NCBI GenBank assembly: GCA_028282805.1
Contig: JANQHD010000054.1
Location: 88,816 to 152,815, forward strand
Origin: Phycisphaeraceae bacterium
GTDB taxonomy: Bacteria; Planctomycetota; Phycisphaerae; Phycisphaerales; Zrk34
Length of the DNA: 64,000 bases
Reading direction: 5' to 3'
This document shows, piece by piece, positions 36,234 through 45,850 of this stretch; within the stretch, counting starts at the first letter, position 1; every line of letters begins with the position of its first letter. The notes beneath the pieces are model-generated. The model was given only the letters and a program-made list of their open reading frames with translations, searched no databases and was not told where the DNA came from. The translations under genes and the position numbers were made by a program.

Positions 36234-37535
36234 ATGAGTCAAACCACGCAAACCACGTTGGACGTGACCGCGTACTGCGACGGCCTGGCCGACCGGGCCC
36301 TGGCCGCCAGCCGGTCGCTCAACCGCCTCGACGGCCGCGCCCGCAACGCGATGCTCCAAGCGATCGCCGACGGCCTCGACGCGGCGAGCGCCGAGCTGAT
36401 CGCCGCCAACGCCAAGGACCTTGCCGCCGCGGAAGCCAACGGCCTGACGCCCGCGATGATCGACCGCCTGCGGCTCGACGACAAAGGCGTGGCCAAGATC
36501 GCCAACGCCGTGCGGCAGGTCGCGGCCCAGACCGACCCGGTGGGGCAGGTGCTCGAGGGTTACGTGCGGCCCAACGGCCTGCGCATCGAGCGCCGCCGGG
36601 TGCCGATCGGCGTGGTGCTGATCATCTACGAGAGCCGGCCGAACGTGACCGCCGACGCCGCGGCGCTGTGCCTCAAGAGCGGCAACGCCACCGTGCTGCG
36701 CGGCGGTAAAGAATCGCTGCACTCCAACACCGCGATCGCCTCGGTGATCCGCCGAGCCATCGAATCGGTGGGCGCCGACCCGAACATCGTGCAGCTGGTC
36801 GAAACCACCGACCGCGCCGCGGTGGGGGCGCTGTTGAAACAGGTCGGCAAGATCGACTTGGCGATCCCGCGCGGCGGCGAGTCGCTGATCCGCGCCGTCG
36901 TCGAGCAGGCGCACATCCCCGTGATCAAGCACTACACCGGCAACTGCCACGTGTACGTCGACGCCGGCGCCGCGCAGCTGCCCGCGGGCATGGTGCGCGA
37001 GGTCTGCGTCAACGCCAAAACCCAGCGCACCGGCGTGTGCAACGCGGCGGAGACGATGCTGTTTCATGTCGATGCCGCGCCGCTGCTGGTCGAGGCCTGC
37101 CGCGCCCTGGCCGCCGAGGGCGTGGAGCTGCGCTGCTGCGAACGCTCGGCGGAGTTGCTGGCCACGCACGTCGGCGACGGCCAACGCAAGGCCGCGACCG
37201 AAGACGACTGGCACGCCGAGTATTTGGACATGATCTGCGCGATCAAGGTCGTCGATTCGCTCGACGACGCGGTGGCGCACATCAACCGATACGGCTCACA
37301 GCACACCGACGCGATCCTCTCGGCCGACGTGCTCGCGGTCGATCGCTTCGTCAACGAGGTCGACACCGCCGACGTGATGGTCAACTGCTCGACCCGCTTC
37401 AGCGACGGCGGCGAGTACGGCTTGGGCGCGGAGATCGGCATCTCCACCGACAAGCTGCACGCCCGCGGCCCGATGGGCGCGGCCGACCTGACGACCTACA
37501 AATGGGTCGTCCGCGGCGACGGCCAGTGCCGGTGA
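36234..37535 (+). CDS. proA: Glutamate-5-semialdehyde dehydrogenase (gamma-glutamyl phosphate reductase)
   Basis: The 433-residue enzyme reduces gamma-glutamyl phosphate with NADPH in proline synthesis. Family landmarks are VPIGVVLIIYESRPNVTADAA, GNATVLRGGKESLHSN, IPRGGESLIRAV, the catalytic Cys in TQRTGVCNAAETM, and the end region FSDGGEYGLGAEIGIST. Start ATG 36234 fits the family; a GTG at 36189 inside the cdaR stop is not needed. It follows cdaR with a short gap. Confidence 0.96.
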   Translation: MSQTTQTTLDVTAYCDGLADRALAASRSLNRLDGRARNAMLQAIADGLDAASAELIAANAKDLAAAEANGLTPAMIDRLRLDDKGVAKIANAVRQVAAQTDPVGQVLEGYVRPNGLRIERRRVPIGVVLIIYESRPNVTADAAALCLKSGNATVLRGGKESLHSNTAIASVIRRAIESVGADPNIVQLVETTDRAAVGALLKQVGKIDLAIPRGGESLIRAVVEQAHIPVIKHYTGNCHVYVDAGAAQLPAGMVREVCVNAKTQRTGVCNAAETMLFHVDAAPLLVEACRALAAEGVELRCCERSAELLATHVGDGQRKAATEDDWHAEYLDMICAIKVVDSLDDAVAHINRYGSQHTDAILSADVLAVDRFVNEVDTADVMVNCSTRFSDGGEYGLGAEIGISTDKLHARGPMGAADLTTYKWVVRGDGQCR

Positions 37536-37550
37536 TGGGACGCGCTGCAC

Positions 37551-37586
37551 CCCCTCTCCCCCCGGGAGAGGGCCGGGGTGAGGGGG
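37551..37586 (-). repeat. CCCTCACCCC...GGGGGAGAGGG repeat, copy 2 (inverted)
   Basis: The 36-base unit is in reverse orientation relative to copies 1 and 3 and lies just downstream of proA and eight bases before the DUF559 start. With copy 3 it makes an inverted pair around that gene. Confidence 0.75.
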
Positions 37587-37594
37587 AATTAGGC

Positions 37595-37987
37595 ATGACA
37601 GCCGAAGACCGTCACAAGCGCAACGCTCGCCCACCCGTCAACCCTCACATGCTCGCCCGCTCCCGGCGTCTGCGCAAAGAGTCGACCGTGCCCGAGCGCC
37701 TGCTCTGGTCGCACCTGCGAAACCGCCAGTTGAACAACTTGAAGTTTCGACGGCAGCACGTGGTCGGGGCGTTCGTGGTCGACTTCGTTTGCGAAAGCGT
37801 TGCGCTGGTCGTCGAGTTGGATGGTGAATCGCACGTTGGGCAGGGTGTGAAAGACAACGACCGCTCGGCGTACCTGAAGCAAAACGGGTATCGTGTGTTA
37901 CGCGTGACGAACGACGATGTGATCGGTGGCATCGAGGCCGTGCTTCTGGCGATCGAGCGGGCGGCGATGGGTGAAGGCGATGACTGA
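37595..37987 (+). CDS. DUF559 predicted endonuclease-fold protein
   Basis: The 130-residue protein belongs to DUF559, a Vsr/restriction-endonuclease-like fold. The pattern is SRRLRKESTVPERLLWSHLR, FRRQHVVGAFVVDFVCES with LVVELDGESH (catalytic Asp/Glu-x-Asp-like residues), then NGYRVLRVTNDDV and a helical end. Family activity is not established. The gene is flanked by two inverted copies of a 36-base repeat (37551 and 38011), and its 3' end overlaps the next gene by eight bases. It therefore looks like a small mobile cassette inserted between proA and the VKOR gene. Confidence 0.85.
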   Translation: MTAEDRHKRNARPPVNPHMLARSRRLRKESTVPERLLWSHLRNRQLNNLKFRRQHVVGAFVVDFVCESVALVVELDGESHVGQGVKDNDRSAYLKQNGYRVLRVTNDDVIGGIEAVLLAIERAAMGEGDD

Positions 37988-39263
37988 ACAACCAAACCCT
38001 GCATCCGATCCCCCTCACCCCAGCCCTCTCCCGGGGGGAGAGGGGGTTGAGGCGCGGCGTTTTGTGTGGCCGATGCGCTTGCTGGCGATGGCGGGGTTGG
38101 CGATCGCGGGGTACTTGAGCGTGATGCACTACGGGGCGCTGTACGCCGGGCACGAGACGGCCGTCTCGTGGTGCGGCGGCTTGAAAGGCATCGACTGCAA
38201 GTCGGTGCTCAACAGCCGGTGGGCGACGTGGTTCGGCCAGCCGGTGTCGGCGGCGGGCGCGGCGGCGTACGTGGGGTTGCTGGGGTTGCTTTGCTTAAAA
38301 CGCTGCGCGTGGTCGGACGCGGTGCTGTGCGCGCTGGCGGTGTCGCTGGTCGGCGCGATGGGGTGGTTCGTTTACCTGCAGGCGGTCGAGCTCGGCGTGT
38401 GGTGCGTGTGGTGCATGGCGGAGCACGCGGTCGGCGTGGCGCTGGCGCTGCTGGTCGTTGTTTCGCTGCGCGGCAACGCGCGGCTGTACGCGATCGGTTC
38501 CGCGCTGGGCGCGGCGGGGGTGGCCTTGCTCATCGCCGGGCAATGGGTGGGCAGCTCGTACATCGAAGTCGTCGACGCGCCCCCGGAAAAGGTCGTGGTC
38601 GGCGTGCTGCCGGTCGAGCCGACGGAGGAAGACGATACGCCGCCCGAGCCGGTGGTGATCGAAAAACCGTTGGTGCTGCTCAACGGCCGGGTGATACTGG
38701 ATCGCGCGGCGCACCCGTTCCTCGGCGACCCGGACGCCGAGCGGGTGATCGTGGAGGTGATGGACTTCACTTGCGGCAACTGCCTGGCGACGGCGCCGGT
38801 GCTGCACGAGGTGCGCCAGCACTACGGGCCGAGCGTGTCGGTGATGGTGTTGTTCTTCCCCAACGACGCGGCGTGCAACCCGGGGCTGGGCCGGACCACG
38901 CCGGAGCACGCGGGGGCCTGCGCGTTGGCGAAGCTGGCGCTGGCGGTGTGGCTGGCGGAGCCGGCGCGGTTTGAGCAGTATTACGAGGGCTTGCTTTTGA
39001 CCCACGAGGGCCCGGTCGAGCCTGCGGGGGCGCGGAAGCTGGCCGAGGCGCTGGTGGGGCGGGCGCGTCTGGCCGAGGCGTTGGCCGACCCGCGGCTCGA
39101 GCGGATGCTCCGGCGTGACATCGCTTTGGGGGGCGAACTGGCGTCGGGGCAGATGCCGTGGGTGGTGGTGGGGGACGTGAAGTTCACGTTCAAGCCGGGC
39201 GACGCGGCGACGTGGATCACGCTGCTGGAAACCGTCTGGCCGGCGCGGGGGGCGGGCGGATGA
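37980..39263 (+). CDS. VKOR-thioredoxin-like disulfide-forming membrane protein
   Basis: The 427-residue protein has a VKOR domain of four or five membrane helices (about 32-195). Its quinone-side cysteine pair is WCVWC at about 143-147, and the loop cysteines are in SWCGGLKGIDCKSVLN. It also has a periplasmic DsbA/thioredoxin-like domain with DFTCGNCLATAPVL (CGNC active site). It should oxidise exported proteins and pass electrons to quinone. The first 22 or so codons are encoded by the 36-base repeat (PHPSPLPGGEGV), so the natural start may instead be near the GTG at 38064 or the ATG at 38073. Its stop overlaps an upstream reading of the BamD-like gene. Confidence 0.88.
   Translation: MTEQPNPASDPPHPSPLPGGEGVEARRFVWPMRLLAMAGLAIAGYLSVMHYGALYAGHETAVSWCGGLKGIDCKSVLNSRWATWFGQPVSAAGAAAYVGLLGLLCLKRCAWSDAVLCALAVSLVGAMGWFVYLQAVELGVWCVWCMAEHAVGVALALLVVVSLRGNARLYAIGSALGAAGVALLIAGQWVGSSYIEVVDAPPEKVVVGVLPVEPTEEDDTPPEPVVIEKPLVLLNGRVILDRAAHPFLGDPDAERVIVEVMDFTCGNCLATAPVLHEVRQHYGPSVSVMVLFFPNDAACNPGLGRTTPEHAGACALAKLALAVWLAEPARFEQYYEGLLLTHEGPVEPAGARKLAEALVGRARLAEALADPRLERMLRRDIALGGELASGQMPWVVVGDVKFTFKPGDAATWITLLETVWPARGAGG
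38011..38046 (+). repeat. CCCTCACCCC...GGGGGAGAGGG repeat, copy 3 (inside the VKOR reading frame)
   Basis: The same 36-base unit as at 14356, in plus orientation. It lies 23 bases after the DUF559 stop and is translated in the annotated VKOR frame. It pairs with copy 2 as the right inverted boundary of the DUF559 cassette. Confidence 0.75.
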
Positions 39264-39307
39264 GCGGTCGCGTTGCCGGTGATGGGCGGGGGATTTATGA
39301 TCTGTGC

Positions 39308-40420
39308 ATGATCCAAGGACGGGTACTCGCCAAGAGCCTGGGGCTGGTCCTGCTGCTCACCGCCGCGTCGCACGTGGCGGGGCAGATCAGCTATGAACTG
39401 AACGACGAGGGTTTTCAGAAGGTCGACCAGCCCGACCCGACCAGCCCGACCGGCCGGTTGCAAGCGGCGCGGACGGCGCTGGCCGAGGGCGAGGCCAAGC
39501 GCGCGACCAAGCTGCTGAACGAGTGGATCGGGCAGAACCCGTACTCGCCGCTGATGGCCGAGGCGTTGCTGTTGCGCGGCGACTCGTGGGTGGCGCGCAA
39601 GGAATACTACAAGTCGCTGTTCGACTACGAGAAGCTGCTGCGCCAGTACCCCGGCTCGCCGCAGTTCAAGCTGGCGCTGGAGCGCGAGTTCGAGATCGCC
39701 GAGCTGTTCGGCAGCGGCGTGCGGCGGAAGCTGTGGGGCATGCGCTGGATCACCGCCACCGGCGAGGCCGAGGAGTTGTACATCCGCATCCAGGAACGCG
39801 CGCCGGGCAGCAAGCTCGCCGAGCGGGCCGGCATCGCCCTCGGCGACTTCTACTACGACCGCGGCGACATGTGGCTGGCCACGGAGATGTACACGATCTT
39901 CAGCGAGAACTACCCGCGCAGCCAGTGGTCGGCCCACGCCATGCAGCGCCAGATCGAGGCCAACTGGGCGCTGTTCAAGGGCCCGAACTTCGACGCGACC
40001 GGCCTGTTCGAGGCCGAACGCCACCTCATGAAGTTCAAGCAGGAACACCCCGCCGAGGCCGAACGCGCCGGCGCCGACGAGCAGCTGGCCCGCATCGACG
40101 AGCAGCTGGCCAACAAGCAGCTGAACGTGGCCCGGTGGTACGAGCGTGTGAACAAGATGGTCAGCGCCCGGTACATGTACCGGCGTGTGGTCACCGACCA
40201 CCCGCGCTCGTCGGCGGCGATCGAGGCGGCCAACCGGCTGCGCGAGCTCGGTGAAACGGTCGAGATCCCCGACGCGCCCGCGCCCAAGCCGACCCCCGCT
40301 GCCGACGACCCGCCAGCGCCCGAGAAGACCTTCACCCACTCCGACGCCGACGACAAGATCCCCCAGGACAGCGAACAGCTGCCCGAGTCGGTCACCCAAC
40401 CGCAGGAGGAGACGCGATGA
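39308..40420 (+). CDS. BamD/YfiO-like TPR protein of outer-membrane assembly
   Basis: The 370-residue protein has a signal peptide (ILAKSLGLVLLLTAASHVAGQ-like; no lipobox Cys) and a TPR array: LAEGEAKRATKLLNEWI, SLFDYEKLLRQYPGS, AERAGIALGDFYYDRGDMWLA, and ARYMYRRVVTDHPRSSAAIEA. This is the BamD/YfiO pattern. The C-terminus is Pro/Asp-rich. An ATG at 39308 leaves a clean signal peptide; an upstream ATG at 39260 overlapping the VKOR stop is the alternative. The next gene encodes an LptE-like protein, so both probably serve the outer membrane. Confidence 0.8.
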   Translation: MIQGRVLAKSLGLVLLLTAASHVAGQISYELNDEGFQKVDQPDPTSPTGRLQAARTALAEGEAKRATKLLNEWIGQNPYSPLMAEALLLRGDSWVARKEYYKSLFDYEKLLRQYPGSPQFKLALEREFEIAELFGSGVRRKLWGMRWITATGEAEELYIRIQERAPGSKLAERAGIALGDFYYDRGDMWLATEMYTIFSENYPRSQWSAHAMQRQIEANWALFKGPNFDATGLFEAERHLMKFKQEHPAEAERAGADEQLARIDEQLANKQLNVARWYERVNKMVSARYMYRRVVTDHPRSSAAIEAANRLRELGETVEIPDAPAPKPTPAADDPPAPEKTFTHSDADDKIPQDSEQLPESVTQPQEETR

Positions 40421-40977
40421 GGCGTTCGGCGATCGGCAAGCTGGCCCGGTGTTTGGCGCTCGTGTTATTTGCGGGCGCGCTGACCGCCGGCTGCAACGAC
40501 GGCCAGGGCGGCCTGCTCGGCTACACCGCCGAGGAGCTGTACCCCGAGAACGTGGGCACGGTGTCCGTGGAGATCTTCGGCAACCGCACCTTCCAACAGG
40601 GCGTCGAGTTCCACATGACCGAGGCGCTGATCAAGGAGGTCGAGCTCCGCACGCCGTACAAGGTCGTCGCCCGCGGCAAGGCCGACACCGCGATCACCGG
40701 CAACGTGCTGGCGGTGCAGCGGCGCGTGCTCAGCCGGACCTTCGAGGCGGGCATCCCGCAAGAGGTGCAGGTGGTGGTGACGGTGGAGTTTGAGTGGAAG
40801 GACCTGCGCAGCGGCGAGGTGCTCCGCAAGCGGGCCTCGATCCAGGGCACCGGCGAGTTCGTGCCCGTGACCAACTACCCCGACCACATCGTCTCCGAGC
40901 CCTACGACATCGCCCAGCACGAGGCCGCCGCCGAGCTCGCCCGCGATATCGTGTCCCTGATGCGACGCGATTGGTGA
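40417..40977 (+). CDS. lptE: LptE-like lipoprotein of LPS assembly
   Basis: The 186-residue lipoprotein has lipobox LTAGC at about residues 22-26 and an LptE-like fold with TVSVEIFGNRTFQQGVEFH, LIKEVELRTPYKVVARGKAD, and VTVEFEWKDLRSGEVLRKR. LptE plugs the LptD outer-membrane pore. LptD itself is not in the window. The start overlaps the BamD-like stop (ATGA), so the two are coupled. The presence of LptE and BamD homologues points to an LPS-bearing or LPS-like outer membrane. Confidence 0.8.
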   Translation: MRRSAIGKLARCLALVLFAGALTAGCNDGQGGLLGYTAEELYPENVGTVSVEIFGNRTFQQGVEFHMTEALIKEVELRTPYKVVARGKADTAITGNVLAVQRRVLSRTFEAGIPQEVQVVVTVEFEWKDLRSGEVLRKRASIQGTGEFVPVTNYPDHIVSEPYDIAQHEAAAELARDIVSLMRRDW

Positions 40978-41098
40978 TGCGAAAGGGCGAAAAACGCGCT
41001 ATCATCTTGCGGCCGGCACGCCCGACAGCCGATCATGTTGCAGTCGGCGTGCGTACCATGAACCGAACCCCAGCCGAACGCAGAAACCGAAAGCCCCT

Positions 41099-43159
<2,061 letters not shown>

Positions 43160-43167
43160 ACGGCCAA

Positions 43168-43220
43168 AGCCGCTCGCGGCTTAGCGCAACAACACCCCAA
43201 CGCCGCTTGCGGCTTATCGC
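43168..43220 (+). repeat. Short GC palindrome, copies 2 and 3
   Basis: Two units, 43168-43187 (AGCCGCTCGCGGCTTAGCGC) and 43201-43220 (CGCCGCTTGCGGCTTATCGC), follow the ftsH stop. They resemble the unit after nuoA at 14248. As hairpins they may act as 3'-end stabilisers or terminators. Confidence 0.55.
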
Positions 43221-43283
43221 CCGCTCCCATCTTCGCTTGGCGCATCTTGTGTCATCAATACTCGTACTCCCACGCTCGGATCG

Positions 43284-43312
43284 TTCATCGTTTATAGTCT
43301 ATAAACGATGAA
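43284..43312. repeat. TAGTCTA palindrome P1
   Basis: A perfect 29-base palindrome centred on T at 43298 with core GTTTATAGTCTATAAAC. Related palindromes are listed at 43481, 43690, 63335, 63616 and 63865. Confidence 0.9.
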
Positions 43313-43329
43313 ATGTCATGGGGGATCGA

Positions 43330-43512
43330 CCGACCTGCAACCGCCCAAACGATAGCCGGCGTCATACCCGGTGCCGGTCTGTGCGAGCCGGGTCGTCCAC
43401 GACCCCGGCCCCGGCGGCGGGTACGCCGCCGGCTCGCGCATCTTGCACAACAAATGCCCGCACCCGTATGCCCAGATCGTTTTATCGTTTATAGTCTATA
43501 AACGATAAATCA
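43330..43512 (+). repeat. Structured repeat unit (a), with palindrome P2
   Basis: This is about 180 bases: a leader (GACCTGCAACCGC-type), a GCCGGC...GCCGG hairpin, a GGGTCG...CGACCC hairpin, a hairpin at 43411-43432 with stem CCGGCGGCG/CGCCGCCGG and loop GGTA, and a perfect 29-base TAGTCTA palindrome at 43481-43509. It is about 75-85% alike by eye to the three units at 63200-63895. Confidence 0.85.
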
Positions 43513-43689
43513 TAGGCTATTGATCGATCCTGGATCACGTGGGTGATTGAGCCTGTGGTTCGTCGCTTGGTGCGGGGATTCGCGGTGTTCCGGGGGTTCG
43601 CGAAGCTTCCGGGAGCTTCCGGGGGCGGTGCGATGGCGAAACGTGGAGCGATCTTGTTGGCCGCTTGGATGCCGCATTTCGTGCGCGCG

Positions 43690-43728
43690 TCGGGCTGATC
43701 GTTTTTAGTCTAAAAACGATCAGCCCGA
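43690..43728. repeat. TAGTCTA palindrome P3 (longest, 39 bases)
   Basis: A perfect 39-base palindrome (19-base arms around one T, core GTTTTTAGTCTAAAAAC) lies 130 bases from the tRNA-Met 3' end. It is the longest in the family and stands without the GC hairpin leader. Confidence 0.9.
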
Positions 43729-43830
43729 GCGGCGGACGATGTCGGGGCGCACGGTGAGCGAGACGGGGTGAGCGTGGGGATAGTAGGAAGGGGGGTGAAC
43801 CCGCGGCGGCTTTTGTCCGTCCACGAAATA

Positions 43831-43848
43831 ACGCCCCGCTTGGGGGCG
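43831..43848 (-). terminator. Probable terminator of tRNA-Met
   Basis: On the minus strand CGCCCC pairs with GGGGCG around CAAG-like loop bases, and TTATTTC follows. It lies about 10 bases past the tRNA 3' end. Confidence 0.55.
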
Positions 43849-43858
43849 CTAATCGCAA

Positions 43859-43932
43859 TGCCGACGGGTGGACTCGAACCACCGACCTAGGGCTTATGAA
43901 TCCCTCGCTCTAACCAGCTGAGCTACGTCGGC
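43859..43932 (-). tRNA. tRNA-Met (anticodon CAT)
   Basis: The 74-base gene folds as a cloverleaf with a seven-base-pair acceptor stem (GCCGACG/CGTCGGC), a D-arm AGCTCAGCTGGTTAGAGC, an anticodon loop TTCATAA, and a T-arm GGTGG TTCGAGT CCACC. The last pair of the anticodon stem is A-G, a mismatch. CCA is not encoded. The form is elongator Met, although an Ile2 (lysidine) tRNA also has CAT. Its 5' half is duplicated at 52187-52225, so this copy may have been completed by island DNA. Confidence 0.9.
43894..43932 (-). repeat. att direct repeat, left (tRNA 5' half)
   Basis: Identical over 39 bases to 52187-52225, covering the anticodon loop to the tRNA 5' end. The repeat completes the intact tRNA-Met. 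Confidence 0.92.
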
Positions 43933-43942
43933 AGGGGGGTTT

Positions 43943-43978
43943 TGCACTACTTTTCACGCATTCGCTGCACTACAATTC
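43943..43978 (+). promoter_or_regulatory. Candidate integrase arm sites, left end
   Basis: TGCACTACTTTTC (43943-43955) and TGCACTACAATTC (43966-43978) are near-identical direct repeats just inside the left att. A third copy, TGCACTACATTTC, lies at 52048-52060 near the right end. Their place fits arm-type sites of a tyrosine integrase. Confidence 0.45.
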
Positions 43979-44058
43979 GCTCGTGCACTGGCGTGATTAT
44001 TACCTCATGCCGGGGTTGAAGCAAGTGCGTCTGTCCGACCGATTGACGGGGCCGCTCC

Positions 44059-45321
44059 ATGCCGAAACGAGACCGCAAAAAGCGTGTGCCGAAACTGCTG
44101 TACACGGACAACCGGGGGATCGGTTGGTACGTCAGCTACCGCGACCCGGTTTCGAACTCGCCCAAGAAGCACCGCTTCGGGATGATCCCCGAGAACGACG
44201 CTCGCATCCAGTACCACGCCTGGATTGTCGGCCACCTCGGGGCCGAGCCTCCGGAATGGAAGCCTGGCCGCAAGACCTCGCCGCTGCCCGAAGCCGCGAG
44301 GGGCAACGGCAAGGATGGCAAGCAGGTCGCCCTCTCGCCGAGGTGTCTCTTGAGTGTCGCCTTGGGTTACCTGCAACAGGAGCAGACGCGTGTGCGGGAT
44401 GAGAGCCTGCCCAGGGCCCGTGGCACCATCAGCCCCGCCGTGTTCAAAGACCTCAGAAAGCACGTGCACCTGTTTATGGACTTCTTGAACAGCGAGTACG
44501 GTCAAGGAGCCCTCAAGCGTATGATCCTGGCCGACCTCAAGATCACGGATGTTGAACAATACAATAAGGCCCTTGTTGATGCGGGCTACTCGTCCAGCCG
44601 CGTGAGCAAGCGGATGCAGATCGTCAAGAAAATCATCGATCGTGCGGGTCGCCCTGAGCACGGTCACCAGACACTGGCTTGGAACTGGGACTCGCGGCAG
44701 AGGTACCACGGCAGACCCACGAAACAGAAGCGGCTCCCAACCCTCAAGCAGATCAAGCGTTTGCTCGACGCAAGCCAGCCTCGGGAGCAAGCCTTGATCT
44801 GGATGGGCATCGGGTTAGGGTTTGGGCCGCAAGATCTGTCGGTGATCCGGCAACACCACATTGACCAGGACTCGTACGACCTGAGACGCGGTAAGACCGG
44901 TGTGGAGCGGTACGGTGACACGCCGCCCATGGTGTGGAAAGCGATTCAAGCGTACATCGAAGCGGGCAACCCGCCCACCACGGGCCCGCTCTTCACCACC
45001 AGGAACGGCTACCCTCTGGTTCACGGCCGCACGAACTCGATCAACCTTTGGTGGAACAAACTCCGCAAAGAAATCGGCGAGATCAGCCAGACGCTGGAGG
45101 GCTTCTACGTGCTGCGTCACCTGGGGGCGACGGAGTTTGGATCAAGGTCCGGCACATCAATCGGTGAGATGCGACGCTGGCTTGGCCATGCGGCGTCTTC
45201 TCAGATCGCCGACGTTTACATGAAACCGGTTGCCCCAGAGAACCGCGATGTGATTGAATGGGTCAGAGAGGCGTTGCTTACTGGAAAAGCCGACCTCAAG
45301 GCCAAGTCGGACAGGGCATGA
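44059..45321 (+). CDS. int: Tyrosine integrase of the island (planctomycete type)
   Basis: The 420-residue recombinase has an SAM-like N-terminal DNA-binding region and a catalytic domain. Lys279 lies in RRGKTGVERYG, Arg353 in FYVLRHLGATEF, and LGH (His377) with Tyr387 in ADVYMKP near the end. The position of the first catalytic Arg reads GLGFGPQDLS with no Arg, and the first His of box II is Tyr350. Planctomycete integrases often show this GFGN(T)D-type sequence, so the substitution is probably a subfamily trait rather than a defect. It lies 127 bases from the left att and is convergent, by one base, with the HTH gene. Confidence 0.88.
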   Translation: MPKRDRKKRVPKLLYTDNRGIGWYVSYRDPVSNSPKKHRFGMIPENDARIQYHAWIVGHLGAEPPEWKPGRKTSPLPEAARGNGKDGKQVALSPRCLLSVALGYLQQEQTRVRDESLPRARGTISPAVFKDLRKHVHLFMDFLNSEYGQGALKRMILADLKITDVEQYNKALVDAGYSSSRVSKRMQIVKKIIDRAGRPEHGHQTLAWNWDSRQRYHGRPTKQKRLPTLKQIKRLLDASQPREQALIWMGIGLGFGPQDLSVIRQHHIDQDSYDLRRGKTGVERYGDTPPMVWKAIQAYIEAGNPPTTGPLFTTRNGYPLVHGRTNSINLWWNKLRKEIGEISQTLEGFYVLRHLGATEFGSRSGTSIGEMRRWLGHAASSQIADVYMKPVAPENRDVIEWVREALLTGKADLKAKSDRA

Positions 45322-45322
45322 C

Positions 45323-45589
45323 TCACAGGAAATCCGTGAACTCGTCGAAGATGTTGATGGGCTTATCGTCATTGGTGCCCACCAGTCGTTTTTGCTCCCA
45401 GGTAATCACATCGCACAAGCGGGCATAACGAATGCGGCCACGCTGCTCGAAAGGCAGGTCACCACATTCCATCGCTTCAATGACCGTGGTGCGACGCATA
45501 CGCTGCATCTTGCGGATGTCTTCAACGGTTAGCCACCGCACCTTCGCCGCATCGGGTGATGTCGGGTTGGATGGGTGGTAGCTGGTCAC
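45323..45589 (-). CDS. Excisionase-like helix-turn-helix protein
   Basis: The 88-residue protein contains a predicted winged-helix/HTH_17-type domain at about residues 19-65: VRWLTVEDIRKMQRMRRTT and CGDLPFEQRGRIRYARLCDV. This is the usual shape of a recombination directionality factor (Xis). It is beside and convergent with the integrase gene, with one base between stop codons. A role in excision is inferred. Confidence 0.65.
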   Translation of the reverse strand: MTSYHPSNPTSPDAAKVRWLTVEDIRKMQRMRRTTVIEAMECGDLPFEQRGRIRYARLCDVITWEQKRLVGTNDDKPINIFDEFTDFL

Positions 45590-45850
45590 GGCTCAGGTCT
45601 CCGGGTTCGGGGTTGTTTCGTTCCCTCATCCGAAGCTGGGGGACAAACAACAACGAAAACGCGACCGTTAAAAAGCCGTCAAGTACCTATATCCAACCTA
45701 TACTTGAACTGGTTTGTAGCGAAGTGAAGGGTTATCGTATTGCTATCCCGACTAGATGAAGCGGATAGCTACATGACCTATTTGCAATGGTCTACTGCGG
45801 TTACTTCTTATTACACGAGCGAGTTATTGGTAACAATCAGGCAAAGCAGA

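Larger units (their letters stand above)
43160..43858. other. Non-coding region between ftsH and tRNA-Met with repeat elements
   Basis: About 700 bases without a supported gene lie between convergent ftsH and tRNA-Met. They hold two short GC palindromes, a structured repeat unit (43330-43512), three TAGTCTA-centred palindromes, and a terminator next to the tRNA. ORFs here are short and read through the repeats. Confidence 0.75.

Noticed and set aside
43284..43728. Xer dif site or tyrosine-recombinase att core at the TAGTCTA palindromes
   Set aside because: A dif site has two unlike 11-bp arms around a six-base spacer and occurs once. Here several odd-length perfect palindromes occur.
43481..43882. 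Small ORFs with LKTI-type peptides near the repeats
   Set aside because: The shared peptide is only a translation of the recurring palindrome; frames and codon use do not look coding.
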